Positions 31,345 to 43,030 of a stretch of DNA of 64,000 nt are shown in pieces. The notes under the pieces are model-generated. The model had not been told where the DNA came from, did not search any database, and saw only the letters and a program-made list of their open reading frames with translations. Where the stretch lies: the NCBI RefSeq assembly GCF_030463565.1, contig NC_134675.1, positions 15,211,862 to 15,275,861 of the forward strand, in the 5' to 3' direction. The stretch is from Pelecanus crispus. Its lineage: Eukaryota > Chordata > Aves > Pelecaniformes > Pelecanidae. Position 1 is the first letter of the stretch. The number at the start of each line of letters is the position of its first letter. A program made the translations under genes and the position numbers.

Positions 31345-32452
31345 TGTATTGGGTTTGTGTGGCTAGGTTTTGGTAGCAGGGTGGCTTCTGTGAGAAGCTG
31401 CAAGAAGCTTCCCCTGTGTCCTATAGAGCCAATGCCAGCCGGCTCCAAGATGGACCTGCCGCTGGCCAAGGCAGAGCCAATCAGCAACAGTGGTAGCACC
31501 CCTGTGATAACATATTTAAGAAGGGGGAAAAACTGCTGTGCAACTGCAGCCGAAGACAGGATTGCGAATATGTGAGAGAAACAACTCTGCAGACACCAAG
31601 GTCAGTGAAGAAGGAGGGGGAGGAGGTGCTCCAGGTGAAGGAGCAGAGATTCCCCTGCAGCCTGTGGAGAAGACCATGGTGAGGCAGGCTGTCCTGCAGC
31701 CCATGGAGGTCCACGGTAGAGCAGATATCCACCTGCAGCCCGTGGAGGACCCCACGCCAGAGCAGGTGGATGTGCCTGAAGGAGGCTGTGACCCCGTGGG
31801 AAGCCCATGCTGGAGCAGGGTCCTGGCAGGACCTGTGGCCCTGTGGAGAGAGAGGAGCCCACGCTGGAGCAGGTTTGCTGGCAGGACTTGTGACCCTGTG
31901 GGGGACCCACGCTGGAGCAGTCAGCTCCTGAAGGACTACACCCTGTAGAAGGGACCCATGCTGGAGCAGTTCGTGAAGAACTGTAGCCTGTGGGAAGGAC
32001 TCACGTTGGAGAAGTTTGTGGAGGACTGTCTCCCATGTGAGGGACCCCATGCTGGAGCAGGGGAAGAGTGTGAGGAGTCCTCCCCCTGAAGAGGACAGAG
32101 CGCCAGAGGCAAGGTGTGATGAACTGACCGCAACCCCCATTCCCCATCCCCCTGCGCCGCTTGGGGGAAGGAGGTGGAGAATTTGGGAGTAAAGTTGAGC
32201 CCGAGAAGAAGGGAGGGGTGGGGGGAAGGTGTTTTAAGATTTGGTTTTTATTTTCTCATTATTCTACTCTGGTAATAATTTAATTTTCCCTGAGTGGGGT
32301 CTGTTTTGCCTGTGATGGTAATTGCTGAGTGATCTTCCTGTCCTTATCTTGACCCATGAGCCTTTCATTATATTTTTCTCTCCCCTGAGGAGGGGGAGTA
32401 AAAGACCAGCTTTGGTGGGCACCTGGAGTCTAGCCAGGGTCAACCCATCACA
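31345..32452 (+). repeat. Solo LTR with GC-rich internal repeats
   Basis: A 1108-bp LTR from TGTATTGGGTTTG to CAACCCATCACA, flanked by a perfect duplication GTAGT (31340-31344 and 32453-32457). Between about 31745 and 32062 the motif CCCACGCTGGAGCAG recurs about six times in degenerate units of 45-60 bases. ERV-C's 3' LTR is the same family. Open frames on both strands here are products of the repeat composition, not genes. Confidence 0.9.
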
Positions 32453-32457
32453 GTAGT

Positions 32458-35400
32458 GATAACCTTTCTTATGACTTCATAGGAAATCTTACTAGATTTA
32501 TCAAGTCTTATGACTTTGCCTTACATCCAAATTTGAATTTGACATCTCAGACCTTAATGGCTGTCCAGATTAGTGTATGAATTGGCCCCGGTGTTCCTGC
32601 TTCATAGCAGCAATTGCACTGCTTATGTGTAAGCAGTGTCCCAGTTCACTGCCGGGCTCTGAATGTTGTGCTCCTTTGGGTCTTTTGCAGTGTGAACTGG
32701 TAAGGGAGCTTTTCCACAAAACTGAGAGAAGGCACTCAGCCACACATTTAACACAGATTAGACCCCTTCCCCTCCAAAGGCTGAAGAGGATGAAACAAGT
32801 GGTTCCAGTATTCAGGAACTCCACCTGGGCCTTATATGGAAAATTTCTTAATAGGTACTTTAAAGGAGACTTTGTAAGGTTTTCAGATGGGCATAAAGCA
32901 GATTAGAACTGTTAATTTTCTTGTTCGTGATAGAATTCCTGGAAGACAGTAACTTTATAAAATTTACTTAAGTCATATGCTTATGACTTATTTTGTAAAT
33001 ACAGGTAACTTTTAATGAATGCTAAAAATAAGGTTTTCACTAAAATGGCATCAGAAACACACACAAAAAAATACAGAAATTATTCCCAGTGTGCAAGAGT
33101 AGCCTGAATTTTGGCTCTCGCTTAAGATATGGAAGACCACATCCTGAGCTGCTGGTTGGGGCTTTGGGTGTCCATGATCAAAACTACGTTTTATACACTG
33201 GAAGCCCAAGAGTCATCTTCAGTGAATAATTCACCAAGATATTATTGAAATATTATGTGTAGCTTTGCAAGCCAATCTGCTTATTGTGATTTATGCTAGG
33301 AATATAGCATAAATAATCAGAACTAAAAATTGAATACATTTTGTCTGAAAAAATGTACCATCACTGAACTACAAGGTTTTATTTAATAGTATATACAAAA
33401 CTGAGCTAATCAGGGGAGTCAGGACAATGCTGTCTGTTCTAGGCAGGCTCTAGCTACGAGTACTTCTGTCTTCTTTCCTTTAAAGCCCCTTCCTGCCTGG
33501 GTTTTTTTTGTTTTCCAACCGAGAAATAGTGCCTGTAAGAAGAGTTGCTTATGGTAGTAAAGCAGTAGAGTATTGCTAGAACTGTAAATTATTCTAAGAG
33601 GAATCAGATTATTTCAATTGTTCAGTTATACTCTTTCTTTTTCTAAATGCAGGTAAACTAAGACTGCCACTCCTTTTATTTGAAACTTTACAGTCTAAAC
33701 ATTTTGCTGTTGTCTTATTCTTAGCTACTTGACTTTTTGCACTCTTTTTAATCTGAGGATTGTGAAGTTCTTGTAGAATACTTAAAAATTGTGTGCTGTA
33801 GAAAACAGCATTTTTAAATGCCTTGCAGGTAATTAATAAAACCCAGACACTTGTGTGCGTGGAAGCAAAAGATTTGTTTACATATGTTTTGAATGAGTTC
33901 CGAAAAGTATGTTCTATCTAAATCTTGCTATGTTGTAAGAAAAAGTAGTTTACAAGATCTGCTATAAATAATTCAGACTTTTTTCCCCACCTTTTTTAAG
34001 TACACTGTTTATAATTTCCTCAATCTAAAGAATGTCATGACCACACTGAAGTCTCTGATGACTGCTAGTAGCAATGTCAATCTATTTTAATGAAATATAT
34101 TCTTCTCCCCTTTTTCCTCCTCTGACCACCCCTACTTCCCTCCATTTAATAATGATTTTCTTAATTTCAGTCATATGGAGAAACTGCAAAATGTAAAACG
34201 AGATATCTGATTACCCTTTTCTTTAATCTCACAATATTTACCCAGACAATAATTACAAAACTAAGATGTACTGTTACAAGGAAAAAGAGATTATTAATAA
34301 TTAAATAATTTTTGTCTTGGTCTCTGATTCTTTCTTGGCAGAAAAACTATACTGAGCATGAAATATCAGTCTGTGCTGAAAGTGGGATTTACGTGTTTCA
34401 AATGCTTCATTTTTAAATTTCTAAAATGTTTACCTGTCCATCAATAATGCAGGCTGGATGATAGGTATTTTTTGCACGTTTGTCAAAAAAAATTGCCTCT
34501 CTGTTTTGAGGCTTGTCGGGGCACTGATAGGTGCAAAATCTGAGATTTTTTTATTTTATTTTTAGTATTATAGTTTAAACTAACAAAAGCACAACTCAGC
34601 AGCTTTTGCCATAAATTTTACCATTAATCACTTATAAATAAATATAATCTTTCTATGACTTTTGCAGGAGATGTGAATACAGAATTTGGGAATGTAATGC
34701 AGAGTATAAATGGAGTGTTTTAAGATCTGAAAGAAGGGTTGGTGGGGGGGGAGGTTTTCTACTTATTAGTGTGAAGTCATGTTCCAATTTGTACAGAGCA
34801 CCTGGGATTTTTAGAAATCAAATCAGTTATTCCTGTTTACTTTTTCATAGTGTTCTCTGAACAAATCCAAGTGACATTGGTTTAATGGTGTGTGGGATGT
34901 GTTATGCTGTTATTTTTGTAGTATCTCATTCAAGCAGCATGAAATAATATTTGGCATGCAAAATATTAGGAAAGTGGAATGAGCCTTTGTGCAGTGGGAC
35001 AACAGGGAAGTTGTCAAGAAGGTTTTGCGACAACAGCAAATACTTAGCCATCGTGACTGTTAGAATATCTCCTCAACTGTGAAATACAAGCTGTTGAGTA
35101 GAGTTTGCTGAAGCTAACAGCACTTTCAAATGTTGGACTGCTTTGGATGCTGACACCTCCTTTGCATAATGGCAGTCAGTAGACTAAAAAGTATTATAAT
35201 GGACTTATGTTGATTCCAGTAATGTGACGACGACTGCTTCTGTTAGACCTGCTTTTCAGCATATCCTTTTCTACATATCCAGTTTCTCTTTAGTGTTTTC
35301 TGCTAACTGTCTATGTAAAGAAATTTTCTTTTAATAGAAGCTTTCTTGCAATCATTATTATTATTGAATCCTGTTTCCTGTTTACAGTGTTTGGTTTTCT

Positions 35401-36474
35401 TTTTTTAAATATGGATCTTTCACTGCTTTTCTCAACTTTTTTATTAATCGTTCTGCAGGATGGTTAGATGGGAGAACACAGTACGGATAACACATGTTGT
35501 TCATAGGTTACTGTGATAATGCAAAAAGATTGTGAAGCCTGAAAGAAAACTGTATTCTGTGTGATACAGAGCTTCCTAAGGGCAAATATGCTTTTTTTTT
35601 TTCCCCCCCTTCTTATGTCTGTAGCTGTTAGATAAATGTTGTCTGACCATGTTTAGTTCATTCTGCTCCATTTTTCCCCTTACAATTTGCATAGTAGATT
35701 CTGTTCTCTTACATTTGTTTCAAAAATACTGTATTGGAGTGTAGAAATGTAAATGTTCTCATCCTGACATACAGTTTAAGCAGCTGAGCACACTAAATAA
35801 AAAGCTCCTTTCACAGCAGCTATGTTCTGTGCTTTGATGTAACAGCTCCTAAAGGAAGCGTATTGCAACATGAATTTATAGCAAAACTTTATGCACTTAG
35901 TCTCGTAAAACATGTTGGGGGTGGGGAAGAGAGCAAGCTGTTGTAAATTCCTATAAAGTACAGAAAACAACTACTTTCCATCCTTTCTAACAAGTGTAAA
36001 CTATTGAGGTTAAGTAGGTGGGGCAACTGGAAGTAGTTACTAAGGCCAGTAGCATTTTTGTGGTTTAATAAAGGCAGAAGCTAATTATTCAGTTTTTATT
36101 TAAGTGAAATGATGCCAAAAAGTAGGTTCCTGCAGAGCAGCTGCACTCCTTCAGTGTTACCCTAATTTACCACAGACGCAACTGTCACAAACAGAACTTT
36201 AAAACTTGATATATAGCCACGAAAGTAAGGAGCCCTTTGTCTGGAGTGCATGCAGAAGAACTCCTTTATACAAATCAACTGGCAGATGAGGGACAATGAT
36301 GAAAATTTGATTCTTTGAAGTCATAATGGTTATTGAAATGTGTGAAATTCTGGTATTGAAAAGAGAGTGGCTATGAAGACTCTAAATCCTGGGTGGTTGC
36401 TGGAAGCTTGCTGGGAGGTTTTTCTGTGTTTTGACATCAACTTCCCATTGCTTGTTCCCTGTTTCCTTTATTTA
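32458..36474. other. NDUFS4 intron 2, non-repetitive
   Basis: About 4 kb of A+T-rich sequence. No gene, structured RNA or repeat family was recognised. A 109-codon frame at 32577-32906 has no family signature and is probably chance. Confidence 0.5.
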
Positions 36475-37048
36475 TGTCCTGGTTTCGGCTGGGATAGAGT
36501 TAATTTTCTTCCTAGCAGCAGGCATGGTGCTGTGGTTTGGATTTAGTAGGAGAAGAATGTTGATAACATGCTGATGTTTTTAGTTGTTGCTAAGTACTGC
36601 TCATGCTAGTCAAGGACTTTTCAGTTTCCCATGCTCTGCCAGGTGCACAAGAAACTGGGAGGGGGCACAGCCAGAATAGTTGATCCAAACTGACCAAAGG
36701 GCTATTCCATACCACATGACGTCACGCTCAGTATATAAACTGGGGGGGGGGGGTTGGCCGGGGTGCAGCAATCGCTGCTCGGGAACTGTCTGGGTATCGG
36801 TCGGTGGGTGGTGAGCAATTGCATTGTGCATCACTTGCTTTGTATATTATTATTGTTATTATCATTATTGTATTGTTGTTATTATCATTACTATTTTACT
36901 TTATTTCAATTATTAAACTGTTCTTATCTCAACCCAGGAGTTTTTCTCGCTCTTACTCCTCCGATTCTCTCCCCCATCCCATCGGGGTAGGGGGAGTGAG
37001 TGAGCGGCTGCGTGGTGCTTAGTTGCTGGCTGGGGCTAAACCACGACA
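36475..37048 (+). repeat. Solo LTR of ERV-A family
   Basis: A 574-bp LTR in + orientation, flanked by a perfect duplication ATTTA (36470-36474 and 37049-37053). It has a perfect CRE TGACGTCA (36717-36724), TATATAA (36732-36738), a G-run of about 11, and a downstream ATTAAA poly(A)-like signal near 36914. It is very similar to the LTRs of ERV-A, so it is likely young. Confidence 0.94.
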
Positions 37049-37053
37049 ATTTA

Positions 37054-39514
37054 AAAAAAAAAAGGCGGGAGTGCTAAACAGTAGATAGTTGATAGCGGTT
37101 ATGTACAGTTTTTGTCTGTGCGTGGAAAGAAATGCCATAGGAGAAACATGACACCTTTTTGCACACCTGACCCATTATTCAAAAACACTTGTTTTCAGAA
37201 ATATTTTCAATTGTTTTGTCTCTTTCCCTTGAATTAGAGAGTTCCATTTCTTGTCTCCTTTGGGATTTGTGCTATTAGTGGGGTACTTAAAAGAAGGAAA
37301 TTGTCGTTTCCTTTAAAAGTCATCTTCATGCCGAATCCTGCTTTCATTGGTGCTGCATCTGTGAACCAGTTTTTCTCCCTGCTGTATAGCACATCTATAA
37401 CTTCTTATTACTCTTTCCAGAACAACTTTATCAGGCTTTCCACTATGACAAGTGCTCTTAAATCATGTAAGTTATAATAAAGACAAAAGCTCCTCTTGAT
37501 TTGTAAGCAGTTTGATGTGATTTCTGCTGTTTAAAAAAAGTGAGTGTTGTTTTGTCCCTCTCGGCTTATCCCAGGAAGAGCCAAAATGCCTCAAAATTAA
37601 TATTTAAATTTTTTTTGAATTATATAAAAAATTTCAGAGGTTACTATTAAAAAAAAAAACCAAAAACCCTCTATATATATAAAGAAAAACAGAATGGCAG
37701 AATGCATCTTTTAGGTGATAGCCTGTGTTAAAAATGTGAAGCAGGGCTGTTAATTTTTAGTAAAGCAAATCTATACAGTTCAAGTCTCAAGTCTTTTACA
37801 TTGTCACCTTATTTAGAATTTTGAATGCCGAACACCTCACTAATGTTTTAATATGCTAATATAGCAAAATTCAGTAAGGAACACAAAAAAAAAAAAGATA
37901 GTAATGTGAAACTAGCTGTCAAAAACATCTTTGTTTTGGAAAGTTGGTTCACAGGTAGTTTCAATGAGATCTTGAACTCAGAACAAAGTGCTGAAGACAC
38001 AGTAGAGTTCAACCCAGTGCAGCATAGTTCTTTTCAAGTATTATATTGTTTTAATGGCATCTTGGAGCGGGAGCTTTAGCCTATTGAAATGGTGCTTAAA
38101 GGACAGGTTATTCTGTCACTAGCTGGAGCTGTGTGGATGAAATGATCCCAATAGAGTGTTGTAATGCATTTTAAAAGTGTGAGAAATCAGTTAGTCTAGG
38201 CTAAGAGTGCGCCTACAGGGAATAGGAATTTTGGAGCTTCTGTGCTCTTCAGGTGTCAAGTATGTGATAGATGCCAAGCCTTTTAATTCCATATCTTTGG
38301 CAACAACTCAGCTACGCTACAGTACCTTACGTGTCTACAGCAAGAAAAAACAGCGATTTTATGTCAGGACAACTTGGGCTTCAGAAACCAGAAACTCATT
38401 GTCCTAACAACTGTCTGTTCAATTGCCAGCTTTAAAATGGGGAAGATATCAATAAATAGTTGCTAGATTCCCAGAAGGCATGGAAACTTTTGCTATAATG
38501 AATCAAAGTATGAAGAGCTAGCAACACCATGTAGATATTTTAGTATCAGAAAGGTGGGTTTTAGTTTTCACCTTGAAAAAATTTTTATGGGATGGATCCT
38601 ATAATATTAGTGAAATAACTTTGATTTGGAGCCAACTGAGTGCCCAAAAACCATGGTTTGAAGGGACTTATGGTTTGTCTGGCTTCTTGGTTTTATTTTC
38701 ATCCAGATGAACAAGTCTGGGCATTTCTTTACTATGGCTACCTCATAAATATAGCATTTGCTGGGTTTTAATAATCTTTTTGATTGTCTTCTGTATGCAC
38801 TAATATGTAGTATTTTTATGGTTCTCTGGTGTGGAGGCTTCAAAAGAGGAAATTGAATATGTCCATAATGTTATTTAACATAGTATCTTATTTTAATCCC
38901 AGATAGTTCTGGAACAATTAAAAAAACCTCTAAATCTGAAGCATAAAATTCATAATGGACATATGAGTTGCTGAGAATAATAAAAACCCAAATTTTTTCC
39001 TCATTATTTTTGAGCTATTTTGAAGCTTGCATGTTTCGAGGTATTTGATAATAAACCCAGAATCTCAGATTATTTCAGAGGGGAAAAAGAAATTTTTAGT
39101 GAGTATTCTTACATTTTCTCAATAGACATGTTTGTTAAATACAGAAATAAAGGATAATATAGTAGCCCATTTCTATAAACAGTTAGAGCAGTCCTGACTT
39201 TGCAGCTATGGTCAGAGGATGGGAGGGAGTGTCCTGTCCCTCTGGCACTAGCAGTTGTGTAGCTGGAAGATGAGCAGGTTCAGATAACTGATCCATGCAA
39301 AATCTAATTCAGCCAGGGGAAGCAGGATGATAGCAACCCCAACATGAATCAACTTCAGTTTTATAAAACTGGACTTGTAAAATACATTTTTTCTTTTATT
39401 GTAATTTAAAAAATAAAAATCAAGCATAAAATTGTATAAAAAGTGTAAGCACTATTATTTTACAAGCCTTTTACATGAACCCTTTTTTAACAAGTTCCAT
39501 TGTATTTTTCATAG
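37054..39514. other. NDUFS4 intron 2, last part
   Basis: About 2.5 kb of A+T-rich sequence with A-runs; no exon or repeat family recognised. It ends in the pyrimidine-rich acceptor TGTATTTTTCATAG of exon 3. Confidence 0.55.
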
Positions 39515-39535
39515 GATATCACTGTTTTAACTGTT
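39515..39535 (+). pseudogene. NDUFS4: NDUFS4 exon 3, 5' piece
   Basis: After the acceptor TTTTTCATAG, the 21 bases start GATATCACT and encode the DIT.LT that follows EKL in the NDUFS4 protein. The exon is then cut by an LTR at 39536. The continuation resumes at 40122. Confidence 0.9.
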
Positions 39536-40121
39536 TGTGCTGGTTTTGGCTGGGATAGAGGTAATTTTCTTCATAGTAGCTAGTATGGGGCTATGTTTTG
39601 GATTTGTGCTGGAAACAGTGTTGATTATACAGGGATGTTTTAGTTATTGCTGAGCAGTGCTTACACAGAATCAAGGCCTTTTCTGCTTCTCACCCCACCC
39701 CACCAGTGAGTAGGCTGGGGGTGCACAAGAAGTTGGGAGGGGACACAGCTGGGACAGCTGACCCCAACTGACCAAAGGGATAATCCATACCATATGACAT
39801 TATGCTCAGTATATAAACTAGGAGGGAGGTTGGCAGGGTGGCTGCTGCTTGGGGACTGGCTGGGCATTGGTCAGTCAGTTGGTGGTGAACAATTGTTTTC
39901 ATTTGCATCACCTGTCTGTCTCAGGTTTTATTTCTCTCTCTTTGTTATTTTCCTTTTCATTACAATTTATTATTATTATTTTATTTCAATTATTAAACTG
40001 TTTTTATCTCAACCCACAAGTTTTCTCACTTTTACCCTTCCAATTCTCTTCCCCCATCCCACTGGGCAGGGAGTGAATGCTTGTGTGGTGCTTAGTTGCC
40101 GGCTGGGGTTAAACCACAACA
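39536..40121 (+). repeat. Solo LTR inserted in NDUFS4 exon 3
   Basis: A 586-bp LTR of the ERV-A superfamily from TGTGCTGGTTTTGG to CCACAACA, in the same direction as the gene. It has TATATAA near 39812 and a decayed CRE (GACATTATG). The flanks CTGTT and TCAGT do not form a clean duplication; compared with the expected coding sequence both are altered. It has diverged further from ERV-A than the LTR at 36475 has, so it is an older insertion. Confidence 0.88.
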
Positions 40122-40278
40122 TCAGTGTTCCAGATGAGCACATCAAAACAAGAAAATTTCACATTTTTGTTCCAACGCGTAATGCAATGCAGGCAGGAGT
40201 TAACAATACAAAGAAATGGAAGATGGAATTTGATAACAGGGAGTGCTGGGAGAACCCTTTAATTGGTTGGGCATCTAC
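40122..40278 (+). pseudogene. NDUFS4: NDUFS4 exon 3, 3' piece
   Basis: Encodes the conserved core from [10 protein letters not shown] through [11 protein letters not shown] to [11 protein letters not shown]. Substitutions at normally fixed positions include Phe-His in RKFHIF and Cys in RECWENP. The exon ends in AC and is followed by ATGAGT where a GTGAGT donor is expected. Without the donor the frame runs into TGA at once. An open frame from 39794 joins LTR-derived codons to this exon. Confidence 0.93.
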
Positions 40279-40289
40279 ATGAGTAGTTA

Positions 40290-43030
40290 GTAAATTTGGA
40301 AATACTTTTCTTCTATATTTGGCTCTTATTGTCTTTTACGGCAGTAGCCAGATTAAGTTCTAGTTGGGCTTTGGTCCTTCTAATTTTCTCCCTGCGTAGC
40401 CTCATGATATCCTTGTAGTCCTCCTGAGTTGCCTGCCCCTTCTTCCAAAGGTCATAAACTCTTTTTTTTTTTTTTTTTTTTTTCCTGAATTCCAGCCAAA
40501 GCTCTCTGTTCAGCCAGGCCAGTCATCTTCCCTGCTGGCTTGTCTTTCGACATATAGGGATGGCCTGCTCCTGTGCCTTTAAGATTTCCTTCTTGAAGAA
40601 TGTCCAGCCTTCCTGGACTCCTTTGCTCTTCAGGACTGCCTCTCAAGGGACTCTGTCAACCAGGCTCCTAAACAGGTCAAAGTCTGCCCTCCGGAAGTCG
40701 AAGGTAGCAGTTCTGCTAGCCACCCTCCTTACTTCTCTGAGAATCAAACACTATCATTTCATGATCACTGTGCCCAAGATGGCCTCCAACCATCGCATCA
40801 CCCACAAGTCCTTCTCTGTTTGTAAACAACAGGTCCAGCGGGGCACATTCCCTAGTTGGCTTACTCACCAGCTGTGTCAGGAAGTTATCTTCCACACAGT
40901 CCAGGAACCTCCTAGACTGTTTCCTTTCCACTGTATTGTATTTCCAACAGGCATCGGGTAAGTTGGAGTCCCCCATGAGAACAAGGGCCAGCAACTGTGA
41001 GACTTTTCCCAGCTGCTTATAGAATATTTCGTCTGCCTCTTCATCCTGGTTGGGTGGTCTGTAACAGACTCCCACCATGATATATGCCTTGTTGGCCTTC
41101 CCCCTGATTCTTACCCATAAACACTCAACCCTATCGTCACCATCGTCAAGCTCTATACAGTCAAAACACTCCCTAACATACAGAGCTACCCCACTGACTC
41201 TCCTTCCTTGCCTATCCCTTCTGAAAAGTTTATAGCCATCCATTGCAGCACTCCAGTTGTGTGAGTCATCCCACCATGTTTCTGTAATGGTAACTATATC
41301 ATAGTTTTCCAGCTGCACAATGGCTTCCAGCTCCTTCTGTTTGTTGCCCATGCTGCATGCATTGGTGTAGATGCACTTCAGTTGGGCCATTGATCCTGCC
41401 ACCTTTTTTGGGGGAGAAGCCCTAATTCCTATGCGACTGTTCTCGGGTGCTTCCATGGTTTTGAACACATCAACAACCTTTACATCTTTGCTGCCACGGG
41501 GATCTCCATCCCCTACCCCCACTGAGATGGCTAAGGTGCTGCATGCATTAGTACAGAGACATTTCAAATGTGCTCCAGTGTACTCAGCGCATTGTGGAGC
41601 AGACTGAAGGATCTCGCTAGCACACTGTCCCTCAAACATTGGTGTGCTACCCCCAGGCTTATCTCTAGGGAGCCTGGTTTTATCCCTTTCCCCCTTCAAA
41701 TCTAGTTTAAAGCTCTTTCAATGAGCCCTGCTAACTCCTGCACAAAGATCCTTTTCCCCCTTTGAGACAGGTGTACCCCATCTGTTGCCAGGAGGCCTGG
41801 TGTTGTGTAGACTGACCTGTGATCAAAAAACCCCAAATTCTGCTGGAGACATCAGTCTCAGAGTCAGGTATTGATCTGCTGGCTCTTCCTGTTTCTTCCC
41901 TCATCATTCCCTGCAACTGGAAGGATAGAGAACACTACTTGTGCTCCTGCTCCTTTAACCGGTCATCCCAAGGCCCTGAAGTCTCTTTTGATTGCCCTTG
42001 GACTTCTCATTGCAACTTCATCGCTGCCTACATGAAAAATCAATAATGGATAATAATCTGAGGGCTGTACCAGGGTAGGAAGTTTTCTTGTCACATCTTT
42101 AACCTGGGCCTCAGGGAGGCAGCAGACTTCCCTAAGAAGTGGGTCAGGTCTGCATATTGGGCCTTCTGTTCCCCTCAGCAGAGTCTCCTATGATGATAAC
42201 GTCTTTTTTTTTTTCTTAATGGAAGTGGTTTTGACACAGGGCATAGGCTGACTTAACCTTGGTGATGCCTCCAACCTAGATGGACCATCATCCTCATCAT
42301 TTGGTTCCACTTGCAGAGCCTCATACCTATTATACAAGGGCACCTGGGAAGGTGGGGTAGTCACAGAGGCCATGTGCCTGCTGTGCCAGGCAGGAACTTG
42401 TTGCCATTGCCCCCTATCCCTTCAGTCACTGTGTTCTTCCAGGTGGAGAGAGGACAGGGAATCCCCCATATCATGTGTCCTGTCTGCCTGACAGGCCTGT
42501 CTCAGAGAAGGTAGGGTGCGTTTCCAGTAGTCTATCTCCCCCTAAGACTCCCTGATACTCCTCAACTTATTCACCTCCTCCCAGAGCTCTGCCACTAAGC
42601 TGAGGAGTTCCTCTACCTGGGTGCACCTCCCACAGGTGTGCTCACTACTGCTGTCTGGTACTGGCATAAGAGTAGGGCACAACCTGCAGCCTGACACCTG
42701 GGTGGCAGCATGTTCCCACCACAGCTCTGTCTGGGAAGCTGTGTCAGTCATGGTGGGTGCTGAGTTTAGAGAGGCCATGACCTTCTGCTGGGTAGATACC
42801 ATTGCTCCCTGATTGAGCCAGCGGAGTTACAGCACCCTTCCTGCACAAAATGCCGTGCCGTGCCACGCCCTGTTTGCGGCACTCCTAGCCACTAGCGCTC
42901 CCCAGGGGTTTCTTTTATAGGTGTGGGGGGCTTGGCCGCCGTTGCTTCTGGCCCCGCCCAGGTCTCGTTACCTGCTCTCGCGTGAACTGTAGGCTCCTGG
43001 CGAGTGTTTCCGCTTCCCTGAGGTTTCCCT
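40290..43030 (-). mobile_element. CR1 LINE (CR1-D) with 5' end but no 3' end
   Basis: Minus strand, 5' UTR at about 42830-43030, broken ORF1 (41731-42802), ORF2 endonuclease and linker (40716-41699 and decayed to about 40290). ORF1 pieces keep a coiled-coil-like SLVAELWEEVNKLRSIRES. The element stops near 40290 within the RT N-terminal region and has no 3' UTR tail, the opposite of ordinary 5' truncation, so a deletion removed its 3' half. The edge lies only about 11 bases from NDUFS4 exon 3. Confidence 0.87.
40716..41699 (-). pseudogene. CR1-D ORF2, endonuclease domain
   Basis: About 327 codons are open. Motifs are QLKCIYTNACSMGNK, TITETWWDDSHNW, GYKLFRRDRQG, GVCYRPPNQ, LVLMGDSNLPDACW and GHSDHEMI, the full AP-endonuclease order. 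The Asn of GDFN reads Ser-Asn in GDSN. Compared with CR1-A it has an extra N-terminal duplication of the LKCLCTNACS block (about residues 47-56 and 110-119). It has no ATG start. Confidence 0.85.

Noticed and set aside
32577-32906. 109-codon + strand open frame
   Set aside because: No family motif, no splice context, and a similar frame exists on the other strand; probably chance.
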